Positions 1 to 12,179 of a DNA stretch of 64,000 nucleotides are shown here, one piece after another. Position 1 is the stretch's first letter. Every line of letters starts with the position of its first letter. Below the pieces are notes generated by a model. The model ran no database searches. It was not told where the DNA came from and saw nothing but the letters and a program-made list of their open reading frames with translations. The position numbers were made by a program, and so were the translations under genes. Source of the DNA: Cytospora piceicola (lineage: Eukaryota > Ascomycota > Sordariomycetes > Diaporthales > Cytosporaceae); contig JALQBC010000041.1 of NCBI GenBank assembly GCA_023375675.1, forward strand, positions 302,215-366,214, read 5' to 3'.

Positions 1-539
1 TTATAAAGACTTATAAAATATATAAAATACTACTTTTAAATATAATATAAACTATCTCTACTTTATTTAAGCTGTCTATAAAAAAGCTAAAAGCTTCCTT
101 TCTAATATATAAATAATAGATAATACGCCTTTTAACGTTTCGATTATAAAGTATAAAATAAATAATAATTATATTCTCCGGTTCCGAAAGAATATATAAG
201 TATTTAAGTAAAAGCCGTTATATACTAGCTTTATCTAAAATACCTATAACTTTTATATCTCCGGCTACTTTAAGTAAAATATAACTATTTCGCTACTTAG
301 TTATAAGTACTTCTAGCTTAAGATATATCGTATAATACGTTACTTTATAAAAAACTATAATATTTATAAGAAAAAAACCGTTTAATAATATCGGAAAAAA
401 GACCTTTTTAAGCCTTTTTTAGTTCCCGAGCGGATATAAAGTAAGTTATTTATCGACTTTATAACTTATTTATTTTAAAAATATCTAAGAAACCTCGAGT
501 TCTTTATAGTTATTATAAATAAGCTAAGTAAAGCTATTA

Positions 540-1110
540 CGTTTAAAGCTATAACTATAATAAAAGCTAAAGCTTATATTAAACGGTTTTTAAACTACTA
601 CTAATAATTCTATAGTTTCTTTAACGTTTTAACTAACGACTATAGCTTTAACTAGGTAAAGGGATTTTAAAAACGTTTTTATAATCTTATTAGTATTAAA
701 TAGCGATTAAGTATTATATATTACTTTAAAACCGACGGTATTACCGAGTAAGCTAACTAAAAGGTTTTTAATTACCTATAAGCCTTTATTATATATACTT
801 AGTTCGACTAAAGCTTATTCTTTTTAAAGACGTAGCTTATTATTAATAACTAAGATATTTCTATAATCGATATTAGCTTATTCTTCCTTTAATACAGCTA
901 TTATATTAAGCTAATTTAATAAGTATAACGCTTAACTATACCGGCTTATAAGCCGCGCGTTTAAGCCGAAGACTTTATATAACAGTTTAAGGATATAACG
1001 GAATTCGTTTAAATAGCTATAGCTACTACTTAACAGAAGATAAAGAAAGTAGCTAACTAATAATATAGCTTTATAAAGCGTTTTATTATTAGGAATTACG
1101 CTTAGCTATC
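540..1110 (+). pseudogene. Ty3/Gypsy retrotransposon integrase relic
   Basis: Read on the + strand with stop codons passed over, this stretch resembles the core-to-C-terminal part of a fungal Ty3/Gypsy integrase. A segment at about 628-700 matches the region around the second catalytic Asp (seen as VLTNDYSFN, then KRFYNLISIK). At about 728-770 the diagnostic TDG-x-TE-x-AN motif reads FKTDGITE. It is followed by the 'YL.AFI.Y.QFDW' and 'INN' segments, then a 'FF' block. The stops fall where Gln or Trp codons are expected, as RIP would produce. No long terminal repeats were identified. The family call is by pattern recognition and would need a profile search. Confidence 0.6.
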
Positions 1111-3888
1111 CTTTAAAAACGTTTAAACTAACTAACTTTTTAAAAAACTCGCTTAACTATACGAGAAATATTATATATCTGCCGTAATAAACTCCTATAC
1201 TATAAAACTAAAAGTACTATTAAATATATATCTACGCTTTTATATAAATCTTTTACTAAAAGCAAGTAATAACCTGCTTTTATCTTAAACTCTTTATAAT
1301 TACTAGCTACCTTTAATCGTTTTAAAAAAAAGCAGAGATAAGGTAAAGCTTAAGTATTACGTTAAAACTATTTTTAACGTATATAAAAAGCCGGTATAAG
1401 GTAGACTTAAAGTAGGTATAGTACTAGAATATAAAATTTACGTTAAATAGGTTAGTTAAGTCTAGCCTTTTTAAAAACCGTTAAAAAACTTTAAAAATAT
1501 AGCCGTACTTAATAAGTATAAAAGCTATTATAAGTTAGCTTATAACTATAATAGTCTTCTTATATAAATAAAAAGAAAATCTACTATACTATAATTATAG
1601 TAATTCGTTATAATAAGCCGTTATGCCTTTACTACTAATATAGTAAACGGTTAGTATTAGATAATATAAAAACCTATATTATTTCGTATTAATAAGTATT
1701 AATTTATTATATAGGCCGAGATAATAGAATAGTATTAATAAAATAGAATTTAACTAGTTTAAAGAAAGTAAGCTACTCGATACTAGCTATATACTTACTT
1801 AAACTATAAACCTTTTTCTTTTCCGATAGCGGTAGTAACTTTTTACGTTCTTATCCTTTCTTTTAAACTCGTTAAACTAAACGAAAAAGCAGCTTATAAT
1901 ATACTTATACGTATAACTGTATTAGCTAACTTTTACTTAAGTCGTAGTTTATATATAAAATAATAAAGTTTTTAATTTTAACTACTTTATCTTTTAGCTT
2001 ATTAAGCTTAACCGTTAAAAAATAGACGGTAGTAATAAAACTTTAAGTAAGTTTATTCTTTTACTTTTAAAAGAAAGTTAGCCGCTACTTAACAGATACG
2101 ATATTACTTATTACTTACGCGATAAGCTTAAACCTTATTATTTAAGTTTATATTAGTAGTATATAAGCCGCTTATAGCTTAAATACTACTACTACCCGAG
2201 CCGCTTACCCGGGTATTCTTCTTATTTTATAACTATTTATAGGCTTAGATTATTATAAAACCGGTAACGTTTTACGTTTCTATAGAATCTACGAAAACGA
2301 GTTAGCCGTTTAAAGCCTATTTATAATAAAAGAAAAGAAGGCTTATTATAATCTTAAGAATTAAACTCTTTCGCCTTTTTAGTTAAGGTTTCGGTAGCTT
2401 CGATTAACTTCGGATATTTAAATAGCTATTAAATAAGTTAATACTATAACGTAAACGGCTTTTAAAAGAAGAAACTTACCGGAGTATATAAATAACCGGT
2501 GTTCTTTCCGTTACTACTATATATATAAAACGTATAGCAGGCTTTTTAACCTACTAAAAGGGTTAATAACGTATAAACCGCTTAAAATAGGCCTCCGACT
2601 AGCTTACTATTTATTAAAGTAGTTATAGTAAAACACGTTAAAATCTTTAGCTAAATAGTAAATATATTCGAAGTAAGAAACCTTATAAATATTATTAAGG
2701 TAAGTAGTTAAAGCGTTATAAAAGAACTAAGCTTTAGCCTTTTAAATATAATCTCGTTTTTTTTAGTTAATAATAGTAAACGCTTTACTTATAGGTAACA
2801 TATAGGTAAAGGACGACGATAAAACGTATTTTTACTTTCTAGCTATAGTAAATAAACGTTAAGGATTAAGCCGCTTATAAACGATATAGAAATAGCTACG
2901 TAGCGGCTTAAAACCTCTATTATAATTAAAATAAAAAAAAAGAGGGGGGGGGGCACTTATAATAAGGTTAACGGTTAAAAGAAAAGGAAAGAGAAAAGGT
3001 ATATTCGAAAGGCTACGAAAGGTAACAGACTTAAGTAGGTAACGTTAAGGGTTTCTAAATTCTACAGGCGTACTCTTATATAATATACGACGTACAGACC
3101 TCTAAGGTTAAAGATATACTTAAAGAGAAGAGAGCTAATATTACAGGCTAAAGCCTATAAGGGCTTCGGTATATATAGGCCGAAGCCTACGTTATAACGT
3201 TATACCTACGCTATAACGCTTAAAAGCAGTATAATCTCTACTCTACGTACTACTATAGCAGCTACTTAGAATCTTTCCTTATAGAAGATTATAAACAGTA
3301 ATAAGATCCCTTTCTATAACCACTTAAGGGCCAGCCTTTTATAATAATAACCTTAAGCTATAACGTTATTTATATAAAGATTTAAAACTTTAGTAAGTAT
3401 AGTATATAGTTATCTTTTAATAGTAAGTTAAACTTAGGTAGTAATAAAAGTATCTCGTCTTTTTAATATAACGGAGATAACTAACGTAGTAGTAGATTTA
3501 TTTAAACTAGCTTATAGTTACTTTTAAAACTAATAATACTTTTATTTTCGTTTTTTTTAACAGCGTAGTTACGTTTTACCTCGGCTTTTATCTTTTTACA
3601 CTTCCGTTTCTGTTTATTTTATCGCCGTTAAGTCGTAATACTTTCTTATTTCTTTATAAACGGCTTTATATACGCCTTTATCGGCTTATATATCTATTTA
3701 AGTATACCTTACCGTTAAAACTAGCTATTCCTTAAGTCTTTAATCGAGATTACTAATATTTTAACGTCTTTTATAACTTTTAAAGACTTTATAATCTTTT
3801 TATCCTCCGGTAACGTTATACCGTTAGCCGTATATATATTATAATATTAACGTACTATAAACGCTTACCCGAATTTTAAGAATAGATT

Positions 3889-4380
3889 CAGAGTTGTAAA
3901 ATACATGCAAATACAAAAATACAAATACAAAATACAAAAATACAAATACAGAGGGTCGGAAATAAATACAAATACAAATACAGAAGGTCGGAAATAAATA
4001 CAAATACAAATACATATTTTGTATTTTTGTATTTATATTTTTTATTTCTAATACAAAAATACAAAAATACAAAGATATATACTTATATAAATATAAATAT
4101 AAAATTAAATAAAATAAATATTAATATACTTTAAGAACTTTTATAATAATAACTATAATACTTAATAATATAATAGTTATTTATACCTTTATATAATTCT
4201 TTATTATTTTATATAGTGTATTTGTATTTTTGTATTAGAAATACAAAAATACAAAATACAAAGGTTTAGAAATAAATACAAATACAAATACAGAAGTCTA
4301 GAAATACAAATACAAAATACATGTATTTTTGTATTTTTAAAAATACAAATACAAAATACAAAAATACAGTCACAACTCTA
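3889..4380. mobile_element. Small non-autonomous hAT-like element made of ATACAAA repeats
   Basis: The 492-base unit starts CAGAGTTGT and ends ACAACTCTA, so its ends are short inverted repeats (CAGAGTTGT / TAGAGTTGT). Both fit the YARNG end consensus of hAT transposons. An identical 8-base direct repeat, AATAGATT, flanks it at 3881-3888 and 4381-4388; 8 bases is the usual hAT target duplication. The inside is almost all ATACAAA / TTTGTAT repeats in both orientations, able to fold back, with an AT-rich centre at 4080-4210. It is full of CpA and TpG although it sits in RIP-degraded DNA, so it probably inserted after RIP or escaped it. It has no coding capacity. Confidence 0.6.
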
Positions 4381-6429
4381 AATAGATTATTATAAGGTAT
4401 ATTATATAAGATCGACAGCGAAAAACTAAAAAGTAATACCTTTATTATTTTTAATATTTTAAGTCTTTTAACAGTTAATATAACTATCTGTAAGGCTTCC
4501 GATAGTAATACTTTAACTAATATAGCTATAGGTTATAGCTATAGCTATAGCTATAGCTATACCGCCGGTACCTTTCTTTTATTCTTCGCTAACGCCTTTT
4601 TTATTACTATAATTTTTACTAATAGATAAAACGATATATTACTCGAGCCGGAAGGTATATTAAAAGGTATATTAAACTATATATTACCGATATTAAGTAT
4701 CCTAAGTATTTTAAGTATTTTAGGTATAGCTTAAAAGCTTATCGTACCTATAGGTAAAGGCTATTTGTTTATTTATACTAGTAATAACGTTAAATTAAGC
4801 TAAGCTATTAATACCGTTATAGGCGAGTTCTCTTTTATATTTACTACTATTAACCTTTTCGTAAAGCTTTCGTATTCTTACTATACTTATAAATAGCCTT
4901 CTGCTTTATATATTATATAAGGTAACGGTATTTTAAACGTACTAAGATTACTTTTAATATAGTTTATTTAAATATTTATATCCGAAGCTAAAAGGCGTAA
5001 GTATATACCGGTTCCTTTTTATAGCTAGTATTAAATATAGTCTAACCTGTTAGTATTATAGTACTTCGATTTTTCTTTATATACTTAATCGTTACTTAAA
5101 ACAAACTAAAGTTTTATATAAGCTTTATCCCGGTCCTTTTTAGCCTCCTTTATCTAGTTAGTACGCGATATAGCCTTCTTCTACTATAAAGGCCGGCTAT
5201 TTATATTATAGGCCGGACTAAAGCCGGAGATAGTCTTTAATAATAACGGTACTTATAGCCGATATTTAAAGGTTATAGTTAGTTTATACGGCGGTTTATA
5301 TACGGTTTAGGTATTAATAAGATTTAAAATAGAAATAGTATTAAAATTAAGCCTTAAGCTACTCGAAATAACATTTCTACTTTATACGAATTCCCTTTTA
5401 ACTTCTTTCGTCGTAATAATAAACGCGTATATAAAGAATAGCGTCTTACTACGCCTAATTATAACGATATTTAGCTAAGCCTTTAAGCTATTAGCTATAG
5501 TTTAAAATAGCCTTTCGATTTTAAACCTTTTTAACAGGCTGTTTATATATATATAATTATAATACGGCTATAAGTACGGCCGTGCTATTTAAAAGGTTTA
5601 CTAGCTTTTTAAAAGAAACTCGAGGTTCGAAACTATAGCTATATAAAGCCTTATAGCCGCCGGCCGTAATAATAATAGTAATAATAACGGTAGCGGTAGC
5701 TAAAATAAAAAAGAAGTAAATAGGTTAAAAGTATTAGTAAAACTTTCGAAAGTATTAGACTATAAGTTAAACTACGCTTTTAAGTTCGGCTACTACTTTA
5801 GCTATACTTTAGCTTAGTTTTATAATACCTGTTTTTTTATATATACCTTAACTATAGCCGGTAAGGTTATTATAACCTTTTTCTTTCTATTTATATTACG
5901 CTTTATATAAATTATAAGGCCGGAACGGTCGGAAGTAAGGCCGGAAGTTTTCTTTATAGTAGTAGCTTTAATAGTTACTTTTCCCGCCGGCTTAATAGCC
6001 GGCTAAGTAGCTTAATAGGCCGGAACCGCCGGGGCTTTTATTATCGCTTTTATTATTTTTAATAGCGTTTTTAAAGGCTTCGATTTCGTTTTTTTAAACG
6101 TTATATCGAGGTTAATTAAATAATTAAATAGTCGTAAGGTTTTATATATACGCCGGGGTAACGGTTTAAAGGCTAATATTAAGTTTAATTTATAATAGCG
6201 GTTAGGTTTAAGCTTTAAGTACGTTTATAGCTAACTTACTTATTATACTACTTAAGATTTAAGTAGTAGCTGTTTTTTCGGAAGATTTAGTTATAGTTAC
6301 GTTTAAACACTATAAATATATTACGATATAAACGACGTTATAGCCGAGATATAGCTTAAAATAGGTGGTTTAGCTGTCTTAGCTAAATTATTAAAACACG
6401 CTTAGACCGTATACTATAACCTATACAGG

Positions 6430-6967
6430 TTTCGGAATCCGTAATCGCCCTAGACAGCGGAAGAGGCGCGTAGTGGAGCTAAATGCAATTAGAATGGTTA
6501 GGGGTGTATTCAACATCATAACTCATGATAGAGTTAAAATTAGAGTTCCGCAGCACAGGATAAAATATAGGGCTTACAGCAGCCCTTGAAGCTAGTAGCA
6601 TTTAAACTCCGGGCTAATAAGGAGCTGTCAGAAACGTAAGAACACCGGCCAGTTGAGTGATGACTCGGGCTGAGACTGAGAGACTGAGATGGAAAGAATG
6701 GATATCTCGAAACTGGAGTTCTGGGAGGCTAATCAGTCACTGGTAGCTACAAGACCACGTGTGCCAATTTTATCATGGCTTTCAAGTTCTTCTAATCACC
6801 ACCATTGACCTGCGTGAACATGCCTTTGTAGAGCGCTTCTGGAGCACTTGAGTGTAAAGGTTCAAAAGGTTATCAACGTATGCCACTAGGTGATACATGA
6901 ATATAATTGCCTACTTGTAATCACTACATGTTCTTCAATCTCTTGCATAGCTTTCTCATACTGTATC
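6430..6967. other. Intergenic, 3' side of the HET gene
   Basis: Normal-composition DNA between the RIP boundary and the stop codon of the HET gene. It probably holds that gene's 3' UTR. I see no other feature. Confidence 0.5.
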
Positions 6968-8874
6968 CTAGATCAAACTCATAGAATACAGCTGCTCTTT
7001 ATCCAAGTTCCTGTCCCAGCTCACATCAACAGACGAGCCTTCTCCATAGCTCCCTGTACCTCCTGGTATAATGCAGACTGCCGGTCCGATGATGCTGCCC
7101 TTTTGCACTGATATATCTCCGTCTGTAACGCTGGTTTCGGACTGGGGTGGCTGCTCTCCAACAGGTCTCACAGCGAGCATCGTGGTCGTATGAATGGCCG
7201 TTTCAAAGATGGATTTGTCTCCGGGGACAACTGACTGATGGGGCTTCCATTCCAATTGCCAGAGAGGTATCATGATGTCGCCAACCTGTATTTCGTGAGA
7301 TCCAATGCCATAACCTCCTCCACTAGATTCAGACATCGGCACGTATGGATTCAGCTCGAACAGACAATGTTCCTCTAGAAGAGCGTCCGTCTTCCCCAAA
7401 GAGTTGAACAACTCTGCCGGTAACGGCTTTGGCTGCTTTTTATTCACATCTCCTATGTACGTGTCAAAAGATGGAGTATCCAGGCCTCGATCCCGAGCCG
7501 AATGCCGGAAATATATAATTATCTGGAGCAAAGAAGAAAGTGCGAACATTTGCAGAACAGATACAGAGCCGGATGGGAAGAGCTCGTCCAAGGTATCAAT
7601 CACTCGCTTTGCCCTTTGGTTTTCGCCCTGGGGAGGCGAGTCGAACTTTTTCGCACGAATAACTTGTCGGCCTCGTATCCCAGCAATCGAGGCATGCCAG
7701 TGTATTCGCAGATTGCCATGGTGAAAGGTCAAAGTGGCGTGTTGGGAATTTCCAGGAGAAGTGGGATATGGCTCATATGTATCCGGGTTCCTTATATCAG
7801 AATAATAAGGAAGACGCCGCCGTCGCGTTCTCGACCAGTCAGGGACCCATGACGGATAGGAGATGTCATCAGGTCGGGAGACGGGCCCAAATTCGAACAA
7901 GTGAAAGAGCATCTGGAGTCCGGTGTCATTATCCCCAAGCCCAAACATAAACGAAGCAACCCGTTTATAGATATCAGTCCAGTGGGCCAAGTAATTCAGA
8001 TCAGGCCGACCACCATCTGGTACGAGGCCGACCAGGGCAGCGATGCGGTCTTTGGGCTCGAGGCAGCCTGCTTCATGGAAGTGCCACAAGAGCTCCAGCA
8101 TGCTTTTCTTAGTCGTCAGCCTCCGTAAGTTTGCCATGACCTTCATTTCGTACCATGATATGTCAAGAGCTTGGAGACGTGTTGCTGCCAAGGCAAGCCA
8201 CGGCAAAGGAATGGAACAGCTGCCGCAATGAACAACAGCCTGACGAGCAAGACAAGCCTCCTGGATAATCCAACGTCGTGAGAACCAAGCCCGTTCAGAA
8301 AAATCGGATATGTACACAAAGTGATTACTGCCGAGGATTTCCCTCATGAGACCGACAATGAGCTCCGCCATTCTCGCTTGCCTGACTTGAGGAAGTCGGC
8401 CAATTTCCCGGAAGAATTCGAAGAGCTTCGCGGTCATGTGGTCCCTAGGGCCCAGCCAAATATGAACATATCTCGCCTCCTCGTAAATATGACCCATCAA
8501 TGGGATCTGCTGGGCCTTCTCCAGCTCGTCGGCCTGGTTGAGGCATACGGAATCGAGCCATAAATAGCGTAGCCCTTTGGGTGCTCGAAGATGCCGCAAC
8601 AAAGTTTCGACGTTGAGTGTGATCCTTAGGTACGAAGTGTCGTCGCCGCATCTTATTTCCAGATTCCGTGCGAACTCGGGCTCCCCCCATGCATACGAAA
8701 TGGCCGAGTAGTATTTGGTCTGCTTCGAGCGCCGTTGTTGGATTATGGAGCAACTCAGCGGGGCACCGAGCAACTCAGCGGGGCACCCTCGTCCTTTGCT
8801 GGATATAGCACGATGAGCCGAATCGCATCCTCCGCGCATAGAGGCTCGTAGTCATATTGGTTGAAAGGCGGCAT
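6968..8874 (-). pseudogene. HET-domain (heterokaryon incompatibility) protein, frame broken by a 20-base duplication
   Basis: The open frame 8839-6968 would give 623 residues with a HET domain. It contains YYSAISYAWG near residue 43, the WLDSVCLNQ segment near 93, an IWLGP segment near 128, and RAWFSRRWIIQEA near 183. HET proteins trigger programmed cell death when incompatible fungal strains fuse. The expected N-terminus (MPPFNQYDYEPL...AIRLIVL, typical of the family) starts at 8874 but lies in another frame. A perfect 20-base tandem duplication at 8748-8767 / 8768-8787 shifts it. Without one copy the frame would be continuous (about 628 codons). As it stands, translation could begin only at the internal ATG at 8839, with an unrelated 26-residue leader. 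It may be a null allele or an assembly error. It lies about 550 bases from the RIP block, a common location for HET genes. Confidence 0.8.
8748..8787. repeat. Perfect 20-base tandem duplication inside the HET gene
   Basis: Bases 8748-8767 and 8768-8787 are identical. Twenty is not a multiple of three, so the duplication separates the family-typical N-terminus from the rest of the HET protein. Confidence 0.95.
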
Positions 8875-10860
8875 TGTATCTGCATCATGAGGGAAAGCTG
8901 TTCAAATGTATGGCCCTGGTGTGCTGCAATAATACCAGGGAACAACATCCGCCTGTGCAGAGCTGGGCCGTCTGAAGAAGGCGTGAAGACAAGTGCAGAA
9001 CTGAAGAACTAAAAGGACCTTGCGAAAAACGAACAAGCAGAAGCTTTTGTATGTATGGCTCAGGCCTGATGTATACCAAGGCGGGGCAATGCTTCTCAGT
9101 GGAAGATGAATATTGCACAGAAGTACTTGGTACCCCCAATCTTATAGGCTCTCTAGCTTATCAGTGATGAAAAATCACCTGCTACGATTCGATGGCGTGT
9201 TGCGAAGCCGTTTTGCTTTTCACAAACATTCCTAAGCCGTTTCTGCGTACATATGTCGACTCTGACCTGTGCATGAAAGGACTCCTGTTTTGCTTCTTTA
9301 TTTGCTCACAATAGATAATTGTGCGGGGTCAGTCAAGAGTTGCTGCAGTTTAGTGTCCGTGTATACTTATGTACGTGGCACACGTTACAGGAATACGAGG
9401 AGACCGTGGTAATGGAGGGGGCGTCTGCGCAACGACAGTGGCGTCAGCGATAATTGAGCCTTGCCATCAACTACTGGACTTGGAGACACACGCCGATCCC
9501 GTTATAGGCAAGTCAACTAGTTATGTAACAAGGTCCGCTGCCACTGCCGTCTAATATCTGACCACTCCGGGACCCCCCGCCCCCTGTTGCACCGGGCTTG
9601 CTCTGGTTATCATCGATTGATTCAAGTCCGATTCTCTACTGCTACAGTCGGATCTGAGAATCTCCCAAGTCTGATCCGATGTCCAATCCGCTGTCCCCAA
9701 GCCTGTCCTGATTGTTCTCCAGGACTAGTTCTTTATGTTTACACATATTCCCGAGGATGTAGTTCATACCGGAACTTGTGTTCAACCTTAGAAGCGGTCT
9801 TGAGAAGGAAAAGGCACGTGAAGTCACCTATTATGAGAGTCAGCACACACCAAGCAACGCCAAGAGTAACCTGATATCCTATCTGACTGTTCAATGTTAT
9901 AAATCTGAGTATGGTGATTTGACTGCGCACTGACATGACACAGAGGAAAACAAGATAGGATGTGTCGAAAACCCCAGGATACTCTGTTTCCCTTTGTGGA
10001 AGTTAGGACGGATTGATACCAGTTGACCTGAAGCAGCCAATGTTCCGGGACAGAAACGTGTATGTATTCTAACAGAATTTGCTCATCCTAGCACTTCGAC
10101 ATAGCCTATATAGCAGTGCCTAGGTGCACTTATAATTATTACAAAGCCTTACACCTATAAGCTGTCTACGAGATATAGATTCTTTCCTCTACATACGTAA
10201 ACTCTATCTTATTTTCCGGATAATGTATTAGCACTTTTTGCTTATAAATGTCCGTATACTAACGGCCTATTAGGCGATAAGAGATTTAGCATGTAAAAGA
10301 GCTTAGCATTAGTAGGAAGTATATATAAGCTATTAGGCTAAGATTTTCGTAAAGCTTAAGGCTCTTGAAGTTTTAGAATGATAGAGGTGGGGAGGGGGGG
10401 GGGGAATGAGGAAGTAATTAATTGATCAAGTAACCACCTAATTAACTAAGTAGGCAAGTAGGTAATTAGATAAGCTTGTGATATTGCCATATAACATAGC
10501 ATATATCTTCCACCTTAATTTATAAAAAAAAATCCAACAAACCCCCATGCGAAGTCTTCTTCGGCAATCATAGACTATGGTCATCATTAGAACATTGATT
10601 TCCCTGGTCGGGCAGTCAAAAAAGTCTTGGCCTTTTAATATACCGACCTCACAGCTCACACTCACCCAGCATGCCCCCTTCGTGATCTTGAACAAGCATG
10701 GCTCGGCCGGATTTGGTCCCTATCTGAGGAAGCAAGAGTCGTTTCCTTTGATTATGATAGAGATCACTGCAAGGTTGCAATTGTAGCGCGAGAAGTTCTT
10801 GTGGTGAAGAGAAAATAAAGTGACAATTAATCAAACGCTATTCTTCATCGTGCACACTCT
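8875..10860. other. Intergenic, about 2 kb, with an AT-rich patch
   Basis: No convincing gene. Short frames here lack domains, codon bias or splice context. Bases about 10130-10420 are AT-rich and look like an old, mildly degraded repeat. A poly-G run at about 10388-10405 is followed by AAGTAGGCAAGTAGG-type sequence at about 10445-10465, related to the tetranucleotide arrays of the right block. Confidence 0.5.
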
Positions 10861-10883
10861 ATGCCAACACTGGTCATCTTTCT

Positions 10884-11432
10884 TTACCAGCCTCCGCCAC
10901 CACCTCCACGGCCGCCGCCGCCACCACCTCCTGGTGGTCCACCGGGGCCGCCACCACCGCCTCCTTGTTGGAAACCACCGCCGCCGCCGCCGCCTGGCCC
11001 GCCGAAGCCACCACCACCGGGGCCGCCGCCGCCTCCTTGTTGGAAGCCACCGCCGCCTGGCCCGCCGAAGCCACCACCACCGGGGCCGCCGCCACCTCCT
11101 TGTTGGAAACCACCGCCGCCGCCGCCGCCACCTGGCCCGCCAAAGCCACCACCGCCGCCTCCGTGGTGGCCGCCCTGTGGTCCACCGAAGCCGCCACCTT
11201 GCTGGCCTCCGAAGCCGCCGCCGCCGCCGCCGCCCCCGTTAGGGCCTCCCTGGAAGCCTCCTCCCTGCTGGAAGCCTCCTCCCTGCTGGCCGCCGCCTCC
11301 TTGGAAGCCGCCGCCGCCGCCGCCTCCTTGTTGGAAACCGCCGGGGCCGCCGGGGCCGCCCTGCTGGTGACCACCTCTGCCTCCGGGGCCGCCCTGGCCG
11401 TCGTGGTGGTGGTGTCCGAGTCCGAATACCAT
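10884..11432 (-). CDS. Glycine-rich low-complexity protein (GGFQQGG repeats)
   Basis: This 182-residue frame opens MVFGLGHHHHDGQGG and is then almost only Gly with regularly placed FQQGG, FGGP and FQGG units, ending in Trp. There is no signal peptide or membrane segment, so it is probably intracellular. Such low-complexity Gly/Gln/Phe proteins can be prion-like or phase-separating, but no function is established here. I chose this strand because it has a sensible start, a CA-rich pyrimidine-poor leader of about 130 bases and a TATA-like box upstream. The Pro-rich and Ala-rich readings of the same DNA begin or end at arbitrary places. The sequence is built from GGT/GGC codon repeats that are prone to length change. 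Confidence 0.65.
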   Translation of the reverse strand: MVFGLGHHHHDGQGGPGGRGGHQQGGPGGPGGFQQGGGGGGGFQGGGGQQGGGFQQGGGFQGGPNGGGGGGGGFGGQQGGGFGGPQGGHHGGGGGGFGGPGGGGGGGGFQQGGGGGPGGGGFGGPGGGGFQQGGGGGPGGGGFGGPGGGGGGGFQQGGGGGGPGGPPGGGGGGGRGGGGGGW

Positions 11433-12179
11433 TGTGGTGGTTGTTTGTGTGTTGTTTGTTATTTGTGGTGGTGGTGTGGTGTGTTGTGTTGTGATTGTTG
11501 ACTGTGAGGAGTCTTTTGTAAAAAGTGGTTTATATGTTGTTTGATAGCTGAAGCCTTTTCCTAAGTCTCAGTCAGTTCACCTCGAACATGCGCAGCTTTT
11601 ATATATCATATCTTCTTCTCCCTTTGTATGGGGAGCGACCCCTACGGAGGCCTACAGCGTCATGATGTCGTTTGATAATCGGCCCACCGGTTCGTAAAGA
11701 TCAAGATTTAGCAGCTATTCTTGTGGGGCCGAGATTCAAAATCAGGGTCCAGTTTCCTTGCTTCATAGTCTTGAGAGTCAGGCACGACAGGTGTTCCACG
11801 GTTAATAGCCCCACAAGCCGCGCGTGCTGTGGCTGAAGGTCAACTCCGACTTCAATGTTTCGACTTAGCGGTTAGGTATGACATTTCGTTTGCGCTTGTG
11901 ATTGAACTTATTCATAGGAACGTGGCACAAAACATCCACAAAACAACGTAAGAGGCTTCAGTGAGGCAAAGATGCTGGGATTTGACGACATTCTTGGATC
12001 CTTGGCATGACTGACATACATGCGCAGTGTGTACTAACTCAAAAGGCTTTCTCGAGGCCGCCCATCACTGGACTGCTGTAGACCCCTGGCCTCGAGGTTT
12101 CCTCTTTCCAGTGCGTGGTCTCTGAACAACATCGGCTACAAAGGTGATTGATTGCGTGACGATTGCGATTGCGCAGCAA
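11433..12179. other. Promoter of the glycine-rich gene and 3' region of the BTB-like gene
   Basis: Intergenic. Apart from the TATA-like box and CA-rich leader of the glycine-rich gene I see nothing specific. Confidence 0.5.
11597..11609 (-). promoter_or_regulatory. TATA-like box of the glycine-rich gene
   Basis: On the minus strand a GATATATAAAA-type sequence lies about 170 bases upstream of the ATG at 11432. It is followed by a CA-rich leader typical of highly expressed fungal genes. This is inferred from position only. Confidence 0.35.

Larger units (their letters stand above)
1..6425. repeat. RIP-degraded AT-rich repeat block (left)
   Basis: This block has no intact reading frame. It is AT-rich, dominated by TpA, and has very few CpA or TpG dinucleotides, whereas CpG is still present. 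That is the pattern left by repeat-induced point mutation in ascomycetes. The change to normal composition at about 6420-6430 is abrupt. A poly-A/poly-G stretch lies at about 2930-2955, and a less mutated patch at about 3000-3330 retains some CAG. Apart from the integrase relic and the small element at 3889-4380 listed separately, I could not assign the rest to a family. Confidence 0.8.

Noticed and set aside
10861..11370. Proline-rich + strand frame and alanine-rich frame over the Gly-rich gene
   Set aside because: They are the mirror of GGN codon repeats. The minus-strand frame has the better start, leader and promoter context.
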